From NCBI RefSeq assembly GCF_003814875.1, contig NZ_RKQF01000001.1, forward strand, positions 7,440,001 to 7,504,000: a stretch of 64,000 bases of DNA. The letters run 5' to 3'. Made by a program: the position numbers and the translations under genes. This stretch comes from Streptomyces sp. Ag109_O5-1. GTDB taxonomy: Bacteria; Actinomycetota; Actinomycetes; Streptomycetales; Streptomycetaceae. This document shows positions 1-7,401 of the stretch, one piece after another. Numbering within the stretch: position 1 is the stretch's first letter; every line of letters begins with the position of its first letter. The notes beneath the pieces are model-generated. The model worked only from the letters and a program-made list of their open reading frames with translations. It was not told the origin of the DNA and made no database searches.

Positions 1-281
1 ATGCGGTCTGCGCCGACGAGAACCTGGCCGTTGTCTTCCTCGCCGACCGGACAACCATGCAGGCTGAAAGCCACGCGTTGCTGGCGGTCACCACGCTGAC
101 GCGGGAGGAATGCCTGGACGACGAGGACTACGAGCAGTTGACCGAGTTCGGCCGTGAGTTCCGCACCGTCCCCGCAGGGGTCCACGACGTCCACGCAAAC
201 CTGAGCATCGGCAACCTGGGCTTCGAGGAGTACGCCGCATGGGCTCACGATGATCCCGAGGGGATCTACCGGTCCCTCTGA
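1..281 (+). CDS. DUF6924-like hypothetical protein, C-terminal part (5' end outside window)
   Basis: An open frame runs into the window from its left edge (first full codon at position 3) and ends at the TGA at 279-281, so the ATG at 57 is internal and not the start. The visible 92 residues include the segments FLADRTT, FRTVP and NLSIGNLGFEEYA, which resemble the C-terminal half of the actinobacterial DUF6924 family as I remember it. That family has no assigned function. No signal peptide or membrane segment is visible in the part present. The gene is followed by about 150 bp of non-coding sequence before the methyltransferase, which has its own ribosome binding site, so the two need not be co-transcribed. 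Family assignment is from memory of motif wording only. Confidence 0.6.
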   Translation, partial: AVCADENLAVVFLADRTTMQAESHALLAVTTLTREECLDDEDYEQLTEFGREFRTVPAGVHDVHANLSIGNLGFEEYAAWAHDDPEGIYRSL

Positions 282-432
282 ACAGGGATCACGGAACTGA
301 CACTGTTGGTGATCTCTACGCGGGTGCCGAAGGCGCGCATGGCTGGTTCCGTCTCCGCCTTGTTCCCAACCGGTCCCGTCGCCCGCTAGTTGTTGTCACA
401 GGGCAGTTCCGAACCAGGGCGAGAGGGAACAC

Positions 433-1338
433 GTGATGACCCATGAACGGTCGAACGGCTCACCAGCACCCGTGGTCAGCAACTCCCGGCAGACGCCTGC
501 CCTCGCGGCAGGGACCATGACTCCGTTCGACGACATCTACGACCAGCCGGACCCTCGCGCGTACTTTCGTGAGCTGGGCCCCTGGGAATACCAAACCCCT
601 CATCATGCGCAGCCCGTCTTCCGCCGCATGCTCACAGCGTGCCGGCCCGCGGGCCCGGCCACGGTGCTGGACCTGTGCTGTTCCTACGGCATCAACGCCG
701 CCCTGCTCAACCACGATCTCACCCTGGCGGACCTGTACGCCCGCTACACATCGCCGCAGGCCACCGAGCTGACCACCGCAGAGTTGATCGAATGGGACCG
801 GGCCTACTACGCGGCGCACCGGCGCTCAGACCCGGCCCGCGTCATCGGGCTCGACGCCGCCCCCCATGCTGTCTCCTACGCACACGCTGTCGGCCTGCTG
901 GACGAGGGGTTCGCCGAGAATCTGGAGAGCGCGCCGCCCAGCCCGGCCCTGCGCCAGGCCGCCCGCCACACCCGCCTCATTACCGTCACCGGCGGAGCCA
1001 GCTTCCTGTCTCCTCTCACCTTCGAGCCGCTCCTGGACTGCGTCCCCAGCCCGGTGTGGGTCGCCGCGTTCGTGCTGCGGACCCACTCCTACCGCCGCAT
1101 CGCCGAGTGCCTGGAACCGTACGGCCTCAGGACCGAGAAAGCCGTCCCCCACACGTTTCCGCAACGCCGCTTCACCAGCAGGCAGGAGCAGCAGTACGCG
1201 ATCGACGCGGTGACCGCGGCCGGCGAGGATCCGCAGGACAGGGAGACTCACGGCTACTTCCACACCGCGCTGTACCTGTCGCGTTCCGCGACAGACGCCG
1301 CACAAACTCCCCTGACCACCCTGGTCCAGGCATCCTGA
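433..1338 (+). CDS. Class I SAM-dependent methyltransferase
   Basis: A 301-residue soluble protein. The segment VLDLCCSYGINAALL (about residues 78-92) is a motif I loop of a Rossmann methyltransferase, with a CS in place of the usual G-x-G. IGLDAAPHAVSYA (about residues 138-150) fits the acidic motif II that binds the SAM ribose, and LITVTGGASF fits a motif IV region. The enzyme is expected to transfer a methyl group from SAM to an unknown small molecule in the cytoplasm. The start could be the GTG at 433 or the ATG directly after it at 436, with GAGAGGGA upstream serving as ribosome binding site. The gene stands alone and is closed by a strong hairpin 53 bp downstream, so it is probably monocistronic. 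No biosynthetic partner adjoins it. The terpene-type fusion gene lies 2.8 kb away beyond an IS scar, so a shared pathway is only a possibility. Confidence 0.8.
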   Translation: MMTHERSNGSPAPVVSNSRQTPALAAGTMTPFDDIYDQPDPRAYFRELGPWEYQTPHHAQPVFRRMLTACRPAGPATVLDLCCSYGINAALLNHDLTLADLYARYTSPQATELTTAELIEWDRAYYAAHRRSDPARVIGLDAAPHAVSYAHAVGLLDEGFAENLESAPPSPALRQAARHTRLITVTGGASFLSPLTFEPLLDCVPSPVWVAAFVLRTHSYRRIAECLEPYGLRTEKAVPHTFPQRRFTSRQEQQYAIDAVTAAGEDPQDRETHGYFHTALYLSRSATDAAQTPLTTLVQAS

Positions 1339-1390
1339 CACCTTCCACATCCCCTACCCGGAACAGCAGCCGGAGATCACCAACAGCATC

Positions 1391-1436
1391 CGGAAATGCG
1401 GGCAGAGCCGTTTTCAAGGCTCTGCCCGCATTTCCG
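1391..1436. terminator. Perfect hairpin downstream of methyltransferase
   Basis: A perfect 19-bp inverted repeat (arms 1391-1409 and 1418-1436, starting CGGAAATGCGGGCAGAGCC) surrounds an 8-base loop, GTTTTCAA. It begins 53 bp after the methyltransferase stop. There is no long T-tract, which is normal for Streptomyces terminators. Confidence 0.85.
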
Positions 1437-1493
1437 TGAACAGGCGCACTGGTCAGTGGGTGGTGTCCCTCACGCTGTCAGTAGGCTCGCGAC

Positions 1494-1718
1494 GTGACGG
1501 ATCACGGCATTGAGTTCGACAGCCGCCTGGTCCGCCTCTGGCTCACCGACGCGGGCCGCGCCCTCCAGAAACCGGTCGGGGAGGAACGCCGACGCATGGA
1601 GGAGGCGGTGACGGCGGACCTCACGGAGGTGGAACGACAGCACCTGCTGAGCGCGTTGACGAAGATCAACCGCGCGGCGAACGGGCTGCTGGAGGGGCCG
1701 GATCCTGAGGACCGTTAA
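1494..1718 (+). pseudogene. MarR-family regulator, C-terminal fragment
   Basis: Seventy-four codons that match only the last half of a MarR-type regulator. RLWLTDAGRAL corresponds to the wing strand and start of the long C-terminal dimerisation helix, followed by LTEVERQHLLSALTKI. The winged-helix DNA-recognition region that should precede it is missing, and the frame is closed by a TAG twelve bases upstream of the GTG. No good ribosome binding site precedes the GTG. It is most simply a degraded remnant left by a deletion; alternatively it is a small protein able to dimerise with intact MarR partners, but nothing in the sequence supports that. Confidence 0.6.
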
Positions 1719-1871
1719 GGGGACCGGGCCTCCCGTTGTTCCGAGGTGTCGTCGTCCTTGTCCAGCTCGGCCGTGTCGATCACAGATTGAGGGTTGTCCC
1801 GTAACGGTGAGTTGGGCCTAGTCTGAGCCAGTCACCTGGGTACCGATCTTGTGGAGGCTGAGACTGCCCCT

Positions 1872-2342
1872 ATGGACATATCCCTGCGCGAGCTTGAGGA
1901 CAGCGACCTGCCGATCTTCTGGCAGCAGTTGACGGATCCCGAGTTGCAGCAGATGGCAGCTGTGACCAGGAAGTATCACTACGACCGTGGCCACTTCGAC
2001 CAGCACTGGGCGAAGGTGCGCGATGACCCGTCCGTGATCTTGCGAAGCGTTCTTGCCGACGGCGCTGTAGCAGGACACGCCGCTGTCTTCGGACCGCCGT
2101 CGGAGTGGGAGGTCACGTACGTCATCGGGCGAGCACATTGGGGCCAGGGCATCGCCACCGCGGCCCTTGCCGAACTGATCAAGCTGGAGCCCGCCCGGCC
2201 GCTGCACGCCGATGCCGCCGCTGACAATGCCGGCTCCATCCGAGTGCTGGAGAAGTGCGGCTTCGTCATCACTGGGAAGAGCCGGTGCTTCGCCCAGGCT
2301 CGTGATGAGGAGATCGACCTGGTGCACTTGACGCTGAGGTGA
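1872..2342 (+). CDS. GNAT-family N-acetyltransferase
   Basis: A 156-residue GNAT protein beginning MDISLRELEDSDLP, the usual first strand and helix of the family. YVIGRAHWGQGIATAALAELI (about residues 82-102) carries the Q/R-x-x-G-x-A acetyl-CoA pyrophosphate loop as WGQGIATA, and NAGSIRVLEKCGFV is the conserved C-terminal N-x-x-S-x-R-x-x-E-K-x-G-F motif. It should transfer an acetyl group from acetyl-CoA to an amine; the substrate cannot be inferred. I prefer the ATG at 1872, with GGAGG at 1853-1857, to the in-frame GTG at 1851, which would add seven residues not typical of the fold. It is a single gene with no obvious operon partner. Confidence 0.85.
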   Translation: MDISLRELEDSDLPIFWQQLTDPELQQMAAVTRKYHYDRGHFDQHWAKVRDDPSVILRSVLADGAVAGHAAVFGPPSEWEVTYVIGRAHWGQGIATAALAELIKLEPARPLHADAAADNAGSIRVLEKCGFVITGKSRCFAQARDEEIDLVHLTLR

Positions 2343-2431
2343 GCGAGGCGCACCGCCGCCTGGGCAGCTCATCCGGCCAGTGAGAGGTTGTGCCACAGCG
2401 TGATCGTCCCAAAGGTCGACCACATGGCACG

Positions 2432-2908
2432 ATGACCACCATGGCAGGTCAGGTCTGGGTGTCACTCATATCATTGGGTGGCGTTGTCCTCGGCGGGATG
2501 TTGTCCTACCTCGTCCAGCACAGGACTCAACTGTCAGTGGAACGCGCCGAACAGCAACGGCAGCAGAACACCCTGTCGGAGGCTCGGCGCGCGGAACGGC
2601 TGGCCCTGCTGGAGCGGTTCATCGAGGTGGCGGCCGAGGCCGAACGCTCCGCGTTCAGCCGGCCTTCCGATTTCGACGACACCCACCCCTGGTACCTCAA
2701 GACCCAGGATGTCATGAACAGGCTATGGGTCGCCGAGCGGCTCATCCGCATCCAGTTCCCGCTGCCTGTGCATGACGCGGCACGTGCGTACTTCCTCGAC
2801 CTCAACCGGACGGTATGGGAAGGCTTGCCCGACGGCGAGAGCGTACGGGACTACCTGGAGAACAACCGGCTGGCGTTCCTCGACACGGCCCGAACGGTCA
2901 TGGGATAG
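2432..2908 (+). CDS. Hypothetical protein with one N-terminal membrane segment
   Basis: About 158 residues. A single hydrophobic segment, VSLISLGGVVLGGMLSYLVQ, lies near the N terminus. It is followed by a strongly charged helix rich in Q, R and E (SVERAEQQRQQNTLSEARRAER) that probably forms a coiled coil, then a helical soluble domain. This is the layout of small bitopic proteins often seen in Streptomyces, and no enzymatic motif is visible. The start could be 2432, 2441 or the upstream GTG at 2390; the ATG at 2432 puts the membrane segment close to the N terminus. It is a lone gene, convergent with the truncated DUF4097 gene. Function unknown. Confidence 0.65.
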   Translation: MTTMAGQVWVSLISLGGVVLGGMLSYLVQHRTQLSVERAEQQRQQNTLSEARRAERLALLERFIEVAAEAERSAFSRPSDFDDTHPWYLKTQDVMNRLWVAERLIRIQFPLPVHDAARAYFLDLNRTVWEGLPDGESVRDYLENNRLAFLDTARTVMG

Positions 2909-2945
2909 CCCACCGCCGAGCCCTGTAGATCTTTACGGGACAGTC

Positions 2946-3653
2946 CTAGGCTGCCGACTTCACAGTCAAGTCACCGCTCGTTGTCGACAGATCCAGGAGG
3001 TACGTGCCTGACGGGTCGTCCTTGAACGCCACGTTCTTGTCACCGTGGGAGTCGTTCGCCGAGATCCGGTACTTGGCAGGCGGTGCGGTGACCGTGAGGC
3101 TGCCGTTGGTCGTGCGAGCCTTGACGTCCTGCGGGGTGGCCGTCCGGATCGTCACCTCGCCGTTCGATGTCTGCGTGTCGACGCCGCCGCCCTTGGCGTC
3201 CTTGACGTCGACGTCACCGTTGGACGTGCGTAGCTTCACAGGGCCCGATGCATTGGTCACCGCGATCTCACCGTTGCTTGTGTGTACATCGACCGCGCCG
3301 ACATCGGTCAGTGTGATGCCGCCGTTTGAAGTGCCTCCCGTCACGGCAAGACCGGCAGGCACTTTGACGGTGTAGTCGACGCCGCAGTTCTTGCCGCAGC
3401 CGGACAGCACCAGGACGCCGTCCCTGACGCGGAAGGACGTGCCACTCGGCTTGTCACCGCGGTAGTTGACCTTGCGGTGCACGGAGATCGTGGAGGCGTC
3501 GGCCGAAGCGTCCACCTTCACATCTCCGTTCCCGTTGTCGAGACGGATCGAGGTGATTCTCTGAGGCACCTTGGCGTCGTCCTCGAAGCTCTTCTGGCTG
3601 AGGGCCGAGCACGAGGACAGCCCGCTGACTGTGAGAAGCCGTATCTCTATCGA
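2946..3653 (-). pseudogene. DUF4097-family lipoprotein with N-terminal signal peptide destroyed
   Basis: The C-terminal 207 residues form a repetitive beta-strand domain of the DUF4097 type, with repeated G-x-x-TSNG-x-V/I units (TSNGGITL, TSNGEIAV, TSNGDVDV, TSNGEVTI, TTNGSLTV), as in predicted beta-helical or adhesin-like envelope proteins. Upstream of the GTG at 3569 the frame stays open for 28 codons and encodes a signal-peptide tail ending in the lipobox LSSC, followed by SALSQKSFEDDAK. This is the normal mature start of these lipoproteins. There is no start codon, however, and a TGA at 3654-3656 closes the frame exactly where sequence resembling an IS5-type element begins. The intact ancestor would have been a secreted lipoprotein. 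What remains could at best be made as a cytoplasmic protein from 3569, so it is probably non-functional. Confidence 0.75.
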
Positions 3654-3930
3654 TCATGAGGACGGTTCTGACCGAACAGGTTCCCTGGCCGGGTGACCTC
3701 GGCCGGGTAGATGTATGAGGACAGAGCCCCTGGTAGCTCGATCGAGGCTGCGGCACCAATCGAGGCTGCGGCACCAAACGAGTCCCAGGCCCTGTTGTCC
3801 AAGTTTTGCGGGCCGGTCTTCATCCCGTCCAATTCCCGCGTGTCGTCGTGCCATTGCCTCGCGCGCCGGTTCGGGAGCGCGGCCGACCGCCCGGAGAAGA
3901 TGCCGGTGCATCAACCGTCCTACCTGTCAC
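3652..3930 (+). mobile_element. Decayed 5' end of an IS5-type insertion sequence
   Basis: This stretch resembles, in order, the left part and first ~35 codons of the intact transposase locus at 10,073-10,350. Shared features include GATCATGAGGACGGTTCTG versus GATCATGGGTACGCTTCTG, then a GG(T/C)AGCTCG block. A frame (3711-3938) reads SSCHCLARRFGSAADRPEKM against PSCDCLAHVYGNAADHPDRV of the intact protein. The similarity stops near 3930, before the catalytic core. It is a related but clearly diverged element, cut off on its right side, and its left end abuts the broken DUF4097 gene. Element limits are by eye. Confidence 0.6.
3741..3776. repeat. Two-copy 18-bp tandem repeat
   Basis: The unit ATCGAGGCTGCGGCACCA occurs twice head to tail with no mismatch, inside the IS remnant. 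It is a simple tandem duplication and has no counterpart in the intact IS copy at 10.2 kb. Confidence 0.9.
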
Positions 3931-4098
3931 CTACGTAGCCACTCGGCCTCGGTCGTATTCTCTGGCTGGCAGCTCCGGCTATCGGCGTTGAACGGTCGCG
4001 GTCGTTGTAAGGACACGGCCGGTCAGTGGTTTCGCAGTCAAGATCACCCTATGGCGTCGTCGTTCGTGCAAGCTCGGCAGCTTGCGATGCCGGGCGCC

Positions 4099-4104
4099 TA
4101 GGTT
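4099..4104 (+). promoter_or_regulatory. Possible -10 box for leaderless transcription of the fusion gene
   Basis: TAGGTT lies six bases before the GTG start at 4111, the spacing expected when transcription begins at the first base of the start codon. No Shine-Dalgarno sequence precedes the GTG, which fits leaderless translation. A convincing -35 box is not seen, so this is a suggestion. Confidence 0.3.
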
Positions 4105-4110
4105 GGGCCT

Positions 4111-6423
4111 GTGATCAACGCCACTGCTTATTCGACCTCCGGTGTCCGCCTGCCCGGGCCTGCGAGGACGTCACTGTCCATTCCCCCTGCTGCGCATGGC
4201 ACGCCGCATCCTGCTGCCGGTTTGGAGTGGTGGTACCTCAATGGGCACCTGAGCGCGGACGATGGTCGCGCGCACCACTGGGCGGTGCTCCTCGTTCGGC
4301 ACGAGGCGGTGGACAAAGATGTGCCGGAGCCGGGTTACGGTTACGTCGCTACCTGGGCCGGCGACATGGGGACGGGCGCGGGATCGTGGCTGACGCCCGG
4401 CGGGCTTCGGGTAGTCCGCGACTCGATCCTCGGTGACCAGCTGGGTGACCCGCGTGTTCGCGCAGCCATGGAAGAGGTTCTCTCCGAAGGCGTGCCGCTG
4501 CCGGACCGGCTCCTGCAGGGCCCTGTCCGAAGTTCGGCCTCCGAATTGGACATCGTCCTGGGCGATCTCGCGGCGCTGCGTGCCGAGGGGGATGGCAGCT
4601 ACCGTCTCCGCTTCCACAGCGAAGGCCACCCGAGTCTCGATCTCCGGCTGGTGCCCTGCAAGCCGGCCGTCCCTCAGGTGAACGTTGACGGGCGGGTGCC
4701 CGGCCGGTTTTCCGACGGTGGGGACGAGATCACGACGCACGTCATCTCGCGGCTCGATGTGCAGGGAACGGTGACCCCGGGGACGGGCGAGTCGGTCGCC
4801 GTGCAGGGGCATGCGTGGTTCGAGCACTCGTGGGGCGGTGCGTGGAATCGGGCCGAACGCCCTGTGGGTGTTGGGGACCGCTCATGGGAATGGGCGGGAA
4901 TCCAGCTGGACAATGGCTGGGATGTCAGCGCCATTCAGTTCCGCATCTGCGACCCCGCTACCGGTGCGCGTCACAGTGAGACCTCGACGGCCACGGTGAC
5001 CGCGCCCGACGGGTCGTGGCGCCTGTTCGAGATGGTGTACGAACCCCTGCGGCACTGGACGTCGGCAGCCACGCTCAACACCTTCCCCACCGCCGCCCGC
5101 ATGCGCGTTCCCGAACTCGCGCTTGAGCTCGACGTCATCGGGCCCGCTGCCAGGGGCGAGATCCGCAGCATCGGCAGCGTCCTGAGCTGGTGGGAGAGCC
5201 CGGCCACGGTGACCGGGACCATGGGCGGAGAATCGGTCCGTGGGCAGGCTTTCCTGGAAGCTGTCCCGTCCAACACCATTACCGACGTCGAGCAGTACAC
5301 GCGCCGCGCCTACGCCATCGCCCGCGAGGAGGTTTCCGCCGTCTACCCCGCGGGCCCGGACGAGGACCTCACCCCCCTCACCGGCACGGAATGCGGGCCG
5401 GCCCTCGACACGTTCACCCGGCAGCGGCTGCACGCCACCCTCGTCCAGCCGGTACGCCACCTCCTGGACATCCCCGGCCGTGCCTGGCGCCCCTACGCCG
5501 GCATGGCGGTCATGTGCCTGTTCGGCGTCGACCCCGAGCCCTACCGTCCGCTGGCGGCAGCCCCTGAACTTCTGCACACCGCCTCGATGATCATCGACGA
5601 CATCCAGGACAACTCGCCGCTGCGCCGAGGCCGTACCGCCGTCCACGAGCTTTTCGGAACGCCTGCCGCGATCACCGCCGGCACCACCGCCTACTTCGCG
5701 TTCGACCCGATCCTCGACCGCATCCCGCAGCACGACCCGGCCACGATGCTGCGCTGCCACCGCATCTACCTGCGTGGGCTGCGCGCGGGCCATGCCGGCC
5801 AGTCTCTCGACCTCGCCGGTCACTGGGAGGTCTTCGAGCAGGCCGTCGTCAGCGGAGACAACTGCCGTCTCCTTGAGCAGCTCCGCATGGCGCACCGGCT
5901 CAAGACCGGCGTGCCGGTGGGGTGCATCGCCGAGGCCGCCGCCGTGCTGGCCGGCGCGGACGAGGAGCAGATCCGCGCCGTCAGCCACTACTTCGCCGCG
6001 GTCGGGACCGTCTACCAGATCAGCGACGACGTCGCCGATCTCGATGGTGTCAGCACCGCCGAGGACCTCAGTCGGGGTCGCACGGCGAAGGTCCCCGCTG
6101 AGGACCTCCTCAACGGCGAAGTCACCTACCCCGTCGCCCATGCCATCGCCCTGCTCGATGCGCCCGACCGGCGCCGACTACGAGACGCCCTCTACCTCCG
6201 CACACCCGAGGGGGCCGCCCGCGCTGCCGAGTTCCTCGCCCACAGCGGGGCCCTGGAGGCATGCGCAGCCGAAACCAAGGACATGATCGACCAGGCCTGG
6301 ACAGTCCTTGGGCCTCTGCTGCCACCCAGTCAGCACAAGGCGATGATCCGTGCCCTGGGCTGGTACGCCGCACAACGCGTCCCTGACCGCCCCGGACCCG
6401 CCCCCGAGCAACCGGCACACTGA
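4111..6423 (+). CDS. CrtC/AttH lipocalin-like domain fused to polyprenyl synthase
   Basis: A 770-residue two-domain protein. Residues about 30-390 resemble the hydroxyneurosporene-synthase/AttH (lipocalin-like) fold, with EWWYLNGHL at 39-47, GHAWFEHSWGG at 233-243, and SWWESPATVTGTMGG near 355. In carotenoid 1,2-hydratases this fold adds water to a terminal isoprene double bond, and related proteins act as terpene cyclases or pericyclases. Residues about 400-760 are an all-helical isoprenyl diphosphate synthase. The first aspartate-rich motif is DDIQD at 496-500, followed by RRG, and the second is DDVAD at 639-643. Both motifs are complete, so prenyl elongation with Mg2+ is plausible. The fusion suggests that an isoprenyl chain is made and then hydrated or cyclised by one polypeptide. 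No other terpene gene adjoins it. It is followed by a strong terminator. The start GTG lacks a ribosome binding site. Confidence 0.8.
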   Translation: MINATAYSTSGVRLPGPARTSLSIPPAAHGTPHPAAGLEWWYLNGHLSADDGRAHHWAVLLVRHEAVDKDVPEPGYGYVATWAGDMGTGAGSWLTPGGLRVVRDSILGDQLGDPRVRAAMEEVLSEGVPLPDRLLQGPVRSSASELDIVLGDLAALRAEGDGSYRLRFHSEGHPSLDLRLVPCKPAVPQVNVDGRVPGRFSDGGDEITTHVISRLDVQGTVTPGTGESVAVQGHAWFEHSWGGAWNRAERPVGVGDRSWEWAGIQLDNGWDVSAIQFRICDPATGARHSETSTATVTAPDGSWRLFEMVYEPLRHWTSAATLNTFPTAARMRVPELALELDVIGPAARGEIRSIGSVLSWWESPATVTGTMGGESVRGQAFLEAVPSNTITDVEQYTRRAYAIAREEVSAVYPAGPDEDLTPLTGTECGPALDTFTRQRLHATLVQPVRHLLDIPGRAWRPYAGMAVMCLFGVDPEPYRPLAAAPELLHTASMIIDDIQDNSPLRRGRTAVHELFGTPAAITAGTTAYFAFDPILDRIPQHDPATMLRCHRIYLRGLRAGHAGQSLDLAGHWEVFEQAVVSGDNCRLLEQLRMAHRLKTGVPVGCIAEAAAVLAGADEEQIRAVSHYFAAVGTVYQISDDVADLDGVSTAEDLSRGRTAKVPAEDLLNGEVTYPVAHAIALLDAPDRRRLRDALYLRTPEGAARAAEFLAHSGALEACAAETKDMIDQAWTVLGPLLPPSQHKAMIRALGWYAAQRVPDRPGPAPEQPAH

Positions 6424-6735
6424 GACGCCTGCGGGTGCATCCGCGCCCTGTCGAGCGGATCCACCCGACAGGGTCGACCGCGGTGTTCCGCCCTCCGATG
6501 CGTTCGGCCCGCCCGTGGAGCAGCGTGCTGGTCCCGTGGCGCTTGCACCGGGGCTGTCGGCTGCCCGGGCACCGAGCGCGGCGATCGCCCCGGCGGACAC
6601 TCTTGCCGGCGACGGCGAGAGAGCCGCCTGCTGCCCGGCCGGAGCCGCGGGCCGGGTGGCTGCGACATGCTCGGCCGCGCCGGGCGGGCTCCGCGCGGGC
6701 CTGCCGTGTGGTCCGCTCGGTGCGGGAAGCGGCTT

Positions 6736-6780
6736 CCGCCTCCTGCTCGGGCCGACTGCGCGGGCCCGAGCAGGAGGCGG
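6736..6780. terminator. Perfect 18-bp hairpin between convergent genes
   Basis: The arms at 6736-6753 and 6763-6780 (CCGCCTCCTGCTCGGGCC and its complement) are perfect, with a 9-base loop. The hairpin ends 7 bp before the stop codon of the convergent secreted-protein gene, so it can serve both strands. The rest of the 363-bp gap 6424-6786 shows no gene; short open frames there lack ribosome binding sites. Confidence 0.85.
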
Positions 6781-6786
6781 GCGCCG

Positions 6787-7401
6787 TCAGCGCATGAACT
6801 TGATCTTTCCCGCGGCGTGCAGAGTGGCCAGTCCCCCGGTCGCGCAGGAGGTGACGTCGCTGGTGGGGGTGGCGGAGCCGACGACTCTCCTGCCGGTGAG
6901 GACGCCGTGGGTGACGGTGCCGCCGAGGAGGGCGTCGCCTGGGTTGTAGCCGCTGATGGAGCGGCGGGTTGAGGTGATCGCCGAGGTGCCGGCCCGGTGG
7001 CCGGCACCGTCGCGCCAGGTGATGGTGGCCGTGCCGGTGATGTTCGATGCGCCGCTGCAGCTGGCCTGTCCGGAGCCCTTCATGGTCAGGGTCGCGCTGC
7101 GCAGACGCTGCTGGGAGCCGTCGGGGGAGGTGCAGGCCGTGAGCTTGAGGGTGCCGGTGATGTTCACGTGCCGTGGGCGCAAGGCGAGTTTCGGGGAGAA
7201 CGTCACCGGCTGGCCGGCCGGGGTCGCGGCCCGGCAGGCCAGCGCCGCGGCACGTGGGGCTGCCACAGGAGTGCGGGTGGGAGCGGGAGCGGCGCCGGCC
7301 GGGGTGGTCAGGACGGCGGTGGCGACCAGCGAGGTCGCCACGCTTGCCGTCCGACGCATGAGGCGCGTGGTGGTCCAGGCGCGGCTGGGTCGAGGTGTCA
7401 C
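6787..7401 (-). CDS. Small secreted protein coupled to MMPL exporter
   Basis: A 204-residue protein with a long signal peptide: basic RRTASVATSLVATAVLTTPAGAAPA at about residues 16-40, with a likely cleavage after AGA. The mature part has four Cys (about 56, 90, 115 and 186) that could make two disulfides, and alternating Thr/Ser-rich strands suggesting a beta fold. No family is recognised. The GTG start at 7399-7401 overlaps the TGA stop of the upstream MMPL gene as GTGA, so the two are translationally coupled and probably work together. A secreted partner of an MMPL exporter could be an accessory or a substrate-binding protein, but this is inference. Confidence 0.75.
   Translation of the reverse strand: MTPRPSRAWTTTRLMRRTASVATSLVATAVLTTPAGAAPAPTRTPVAAPRAAALACRAATPAGQPVTFSPKLALRPRHVNITGTLKLTACTSPDGSQQRLRSATLTMKGSGQASCSGASNITGTATITWRDGAGHRAGTSAITSTRRSISGYNPGDALLGGTVTHGVLTGRRVVGSATPTSDVTSCATGGLATLHAAGKIKFMR

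Noticed and set aside
433..6423. A single terpene biosynthetic cluster of methyltransferase plus fusion protein
   Set aside because: The genes are separated by 2.8 kb holding unrelated genes and an IS scar, and the methyltransferase has its own strong terminator.
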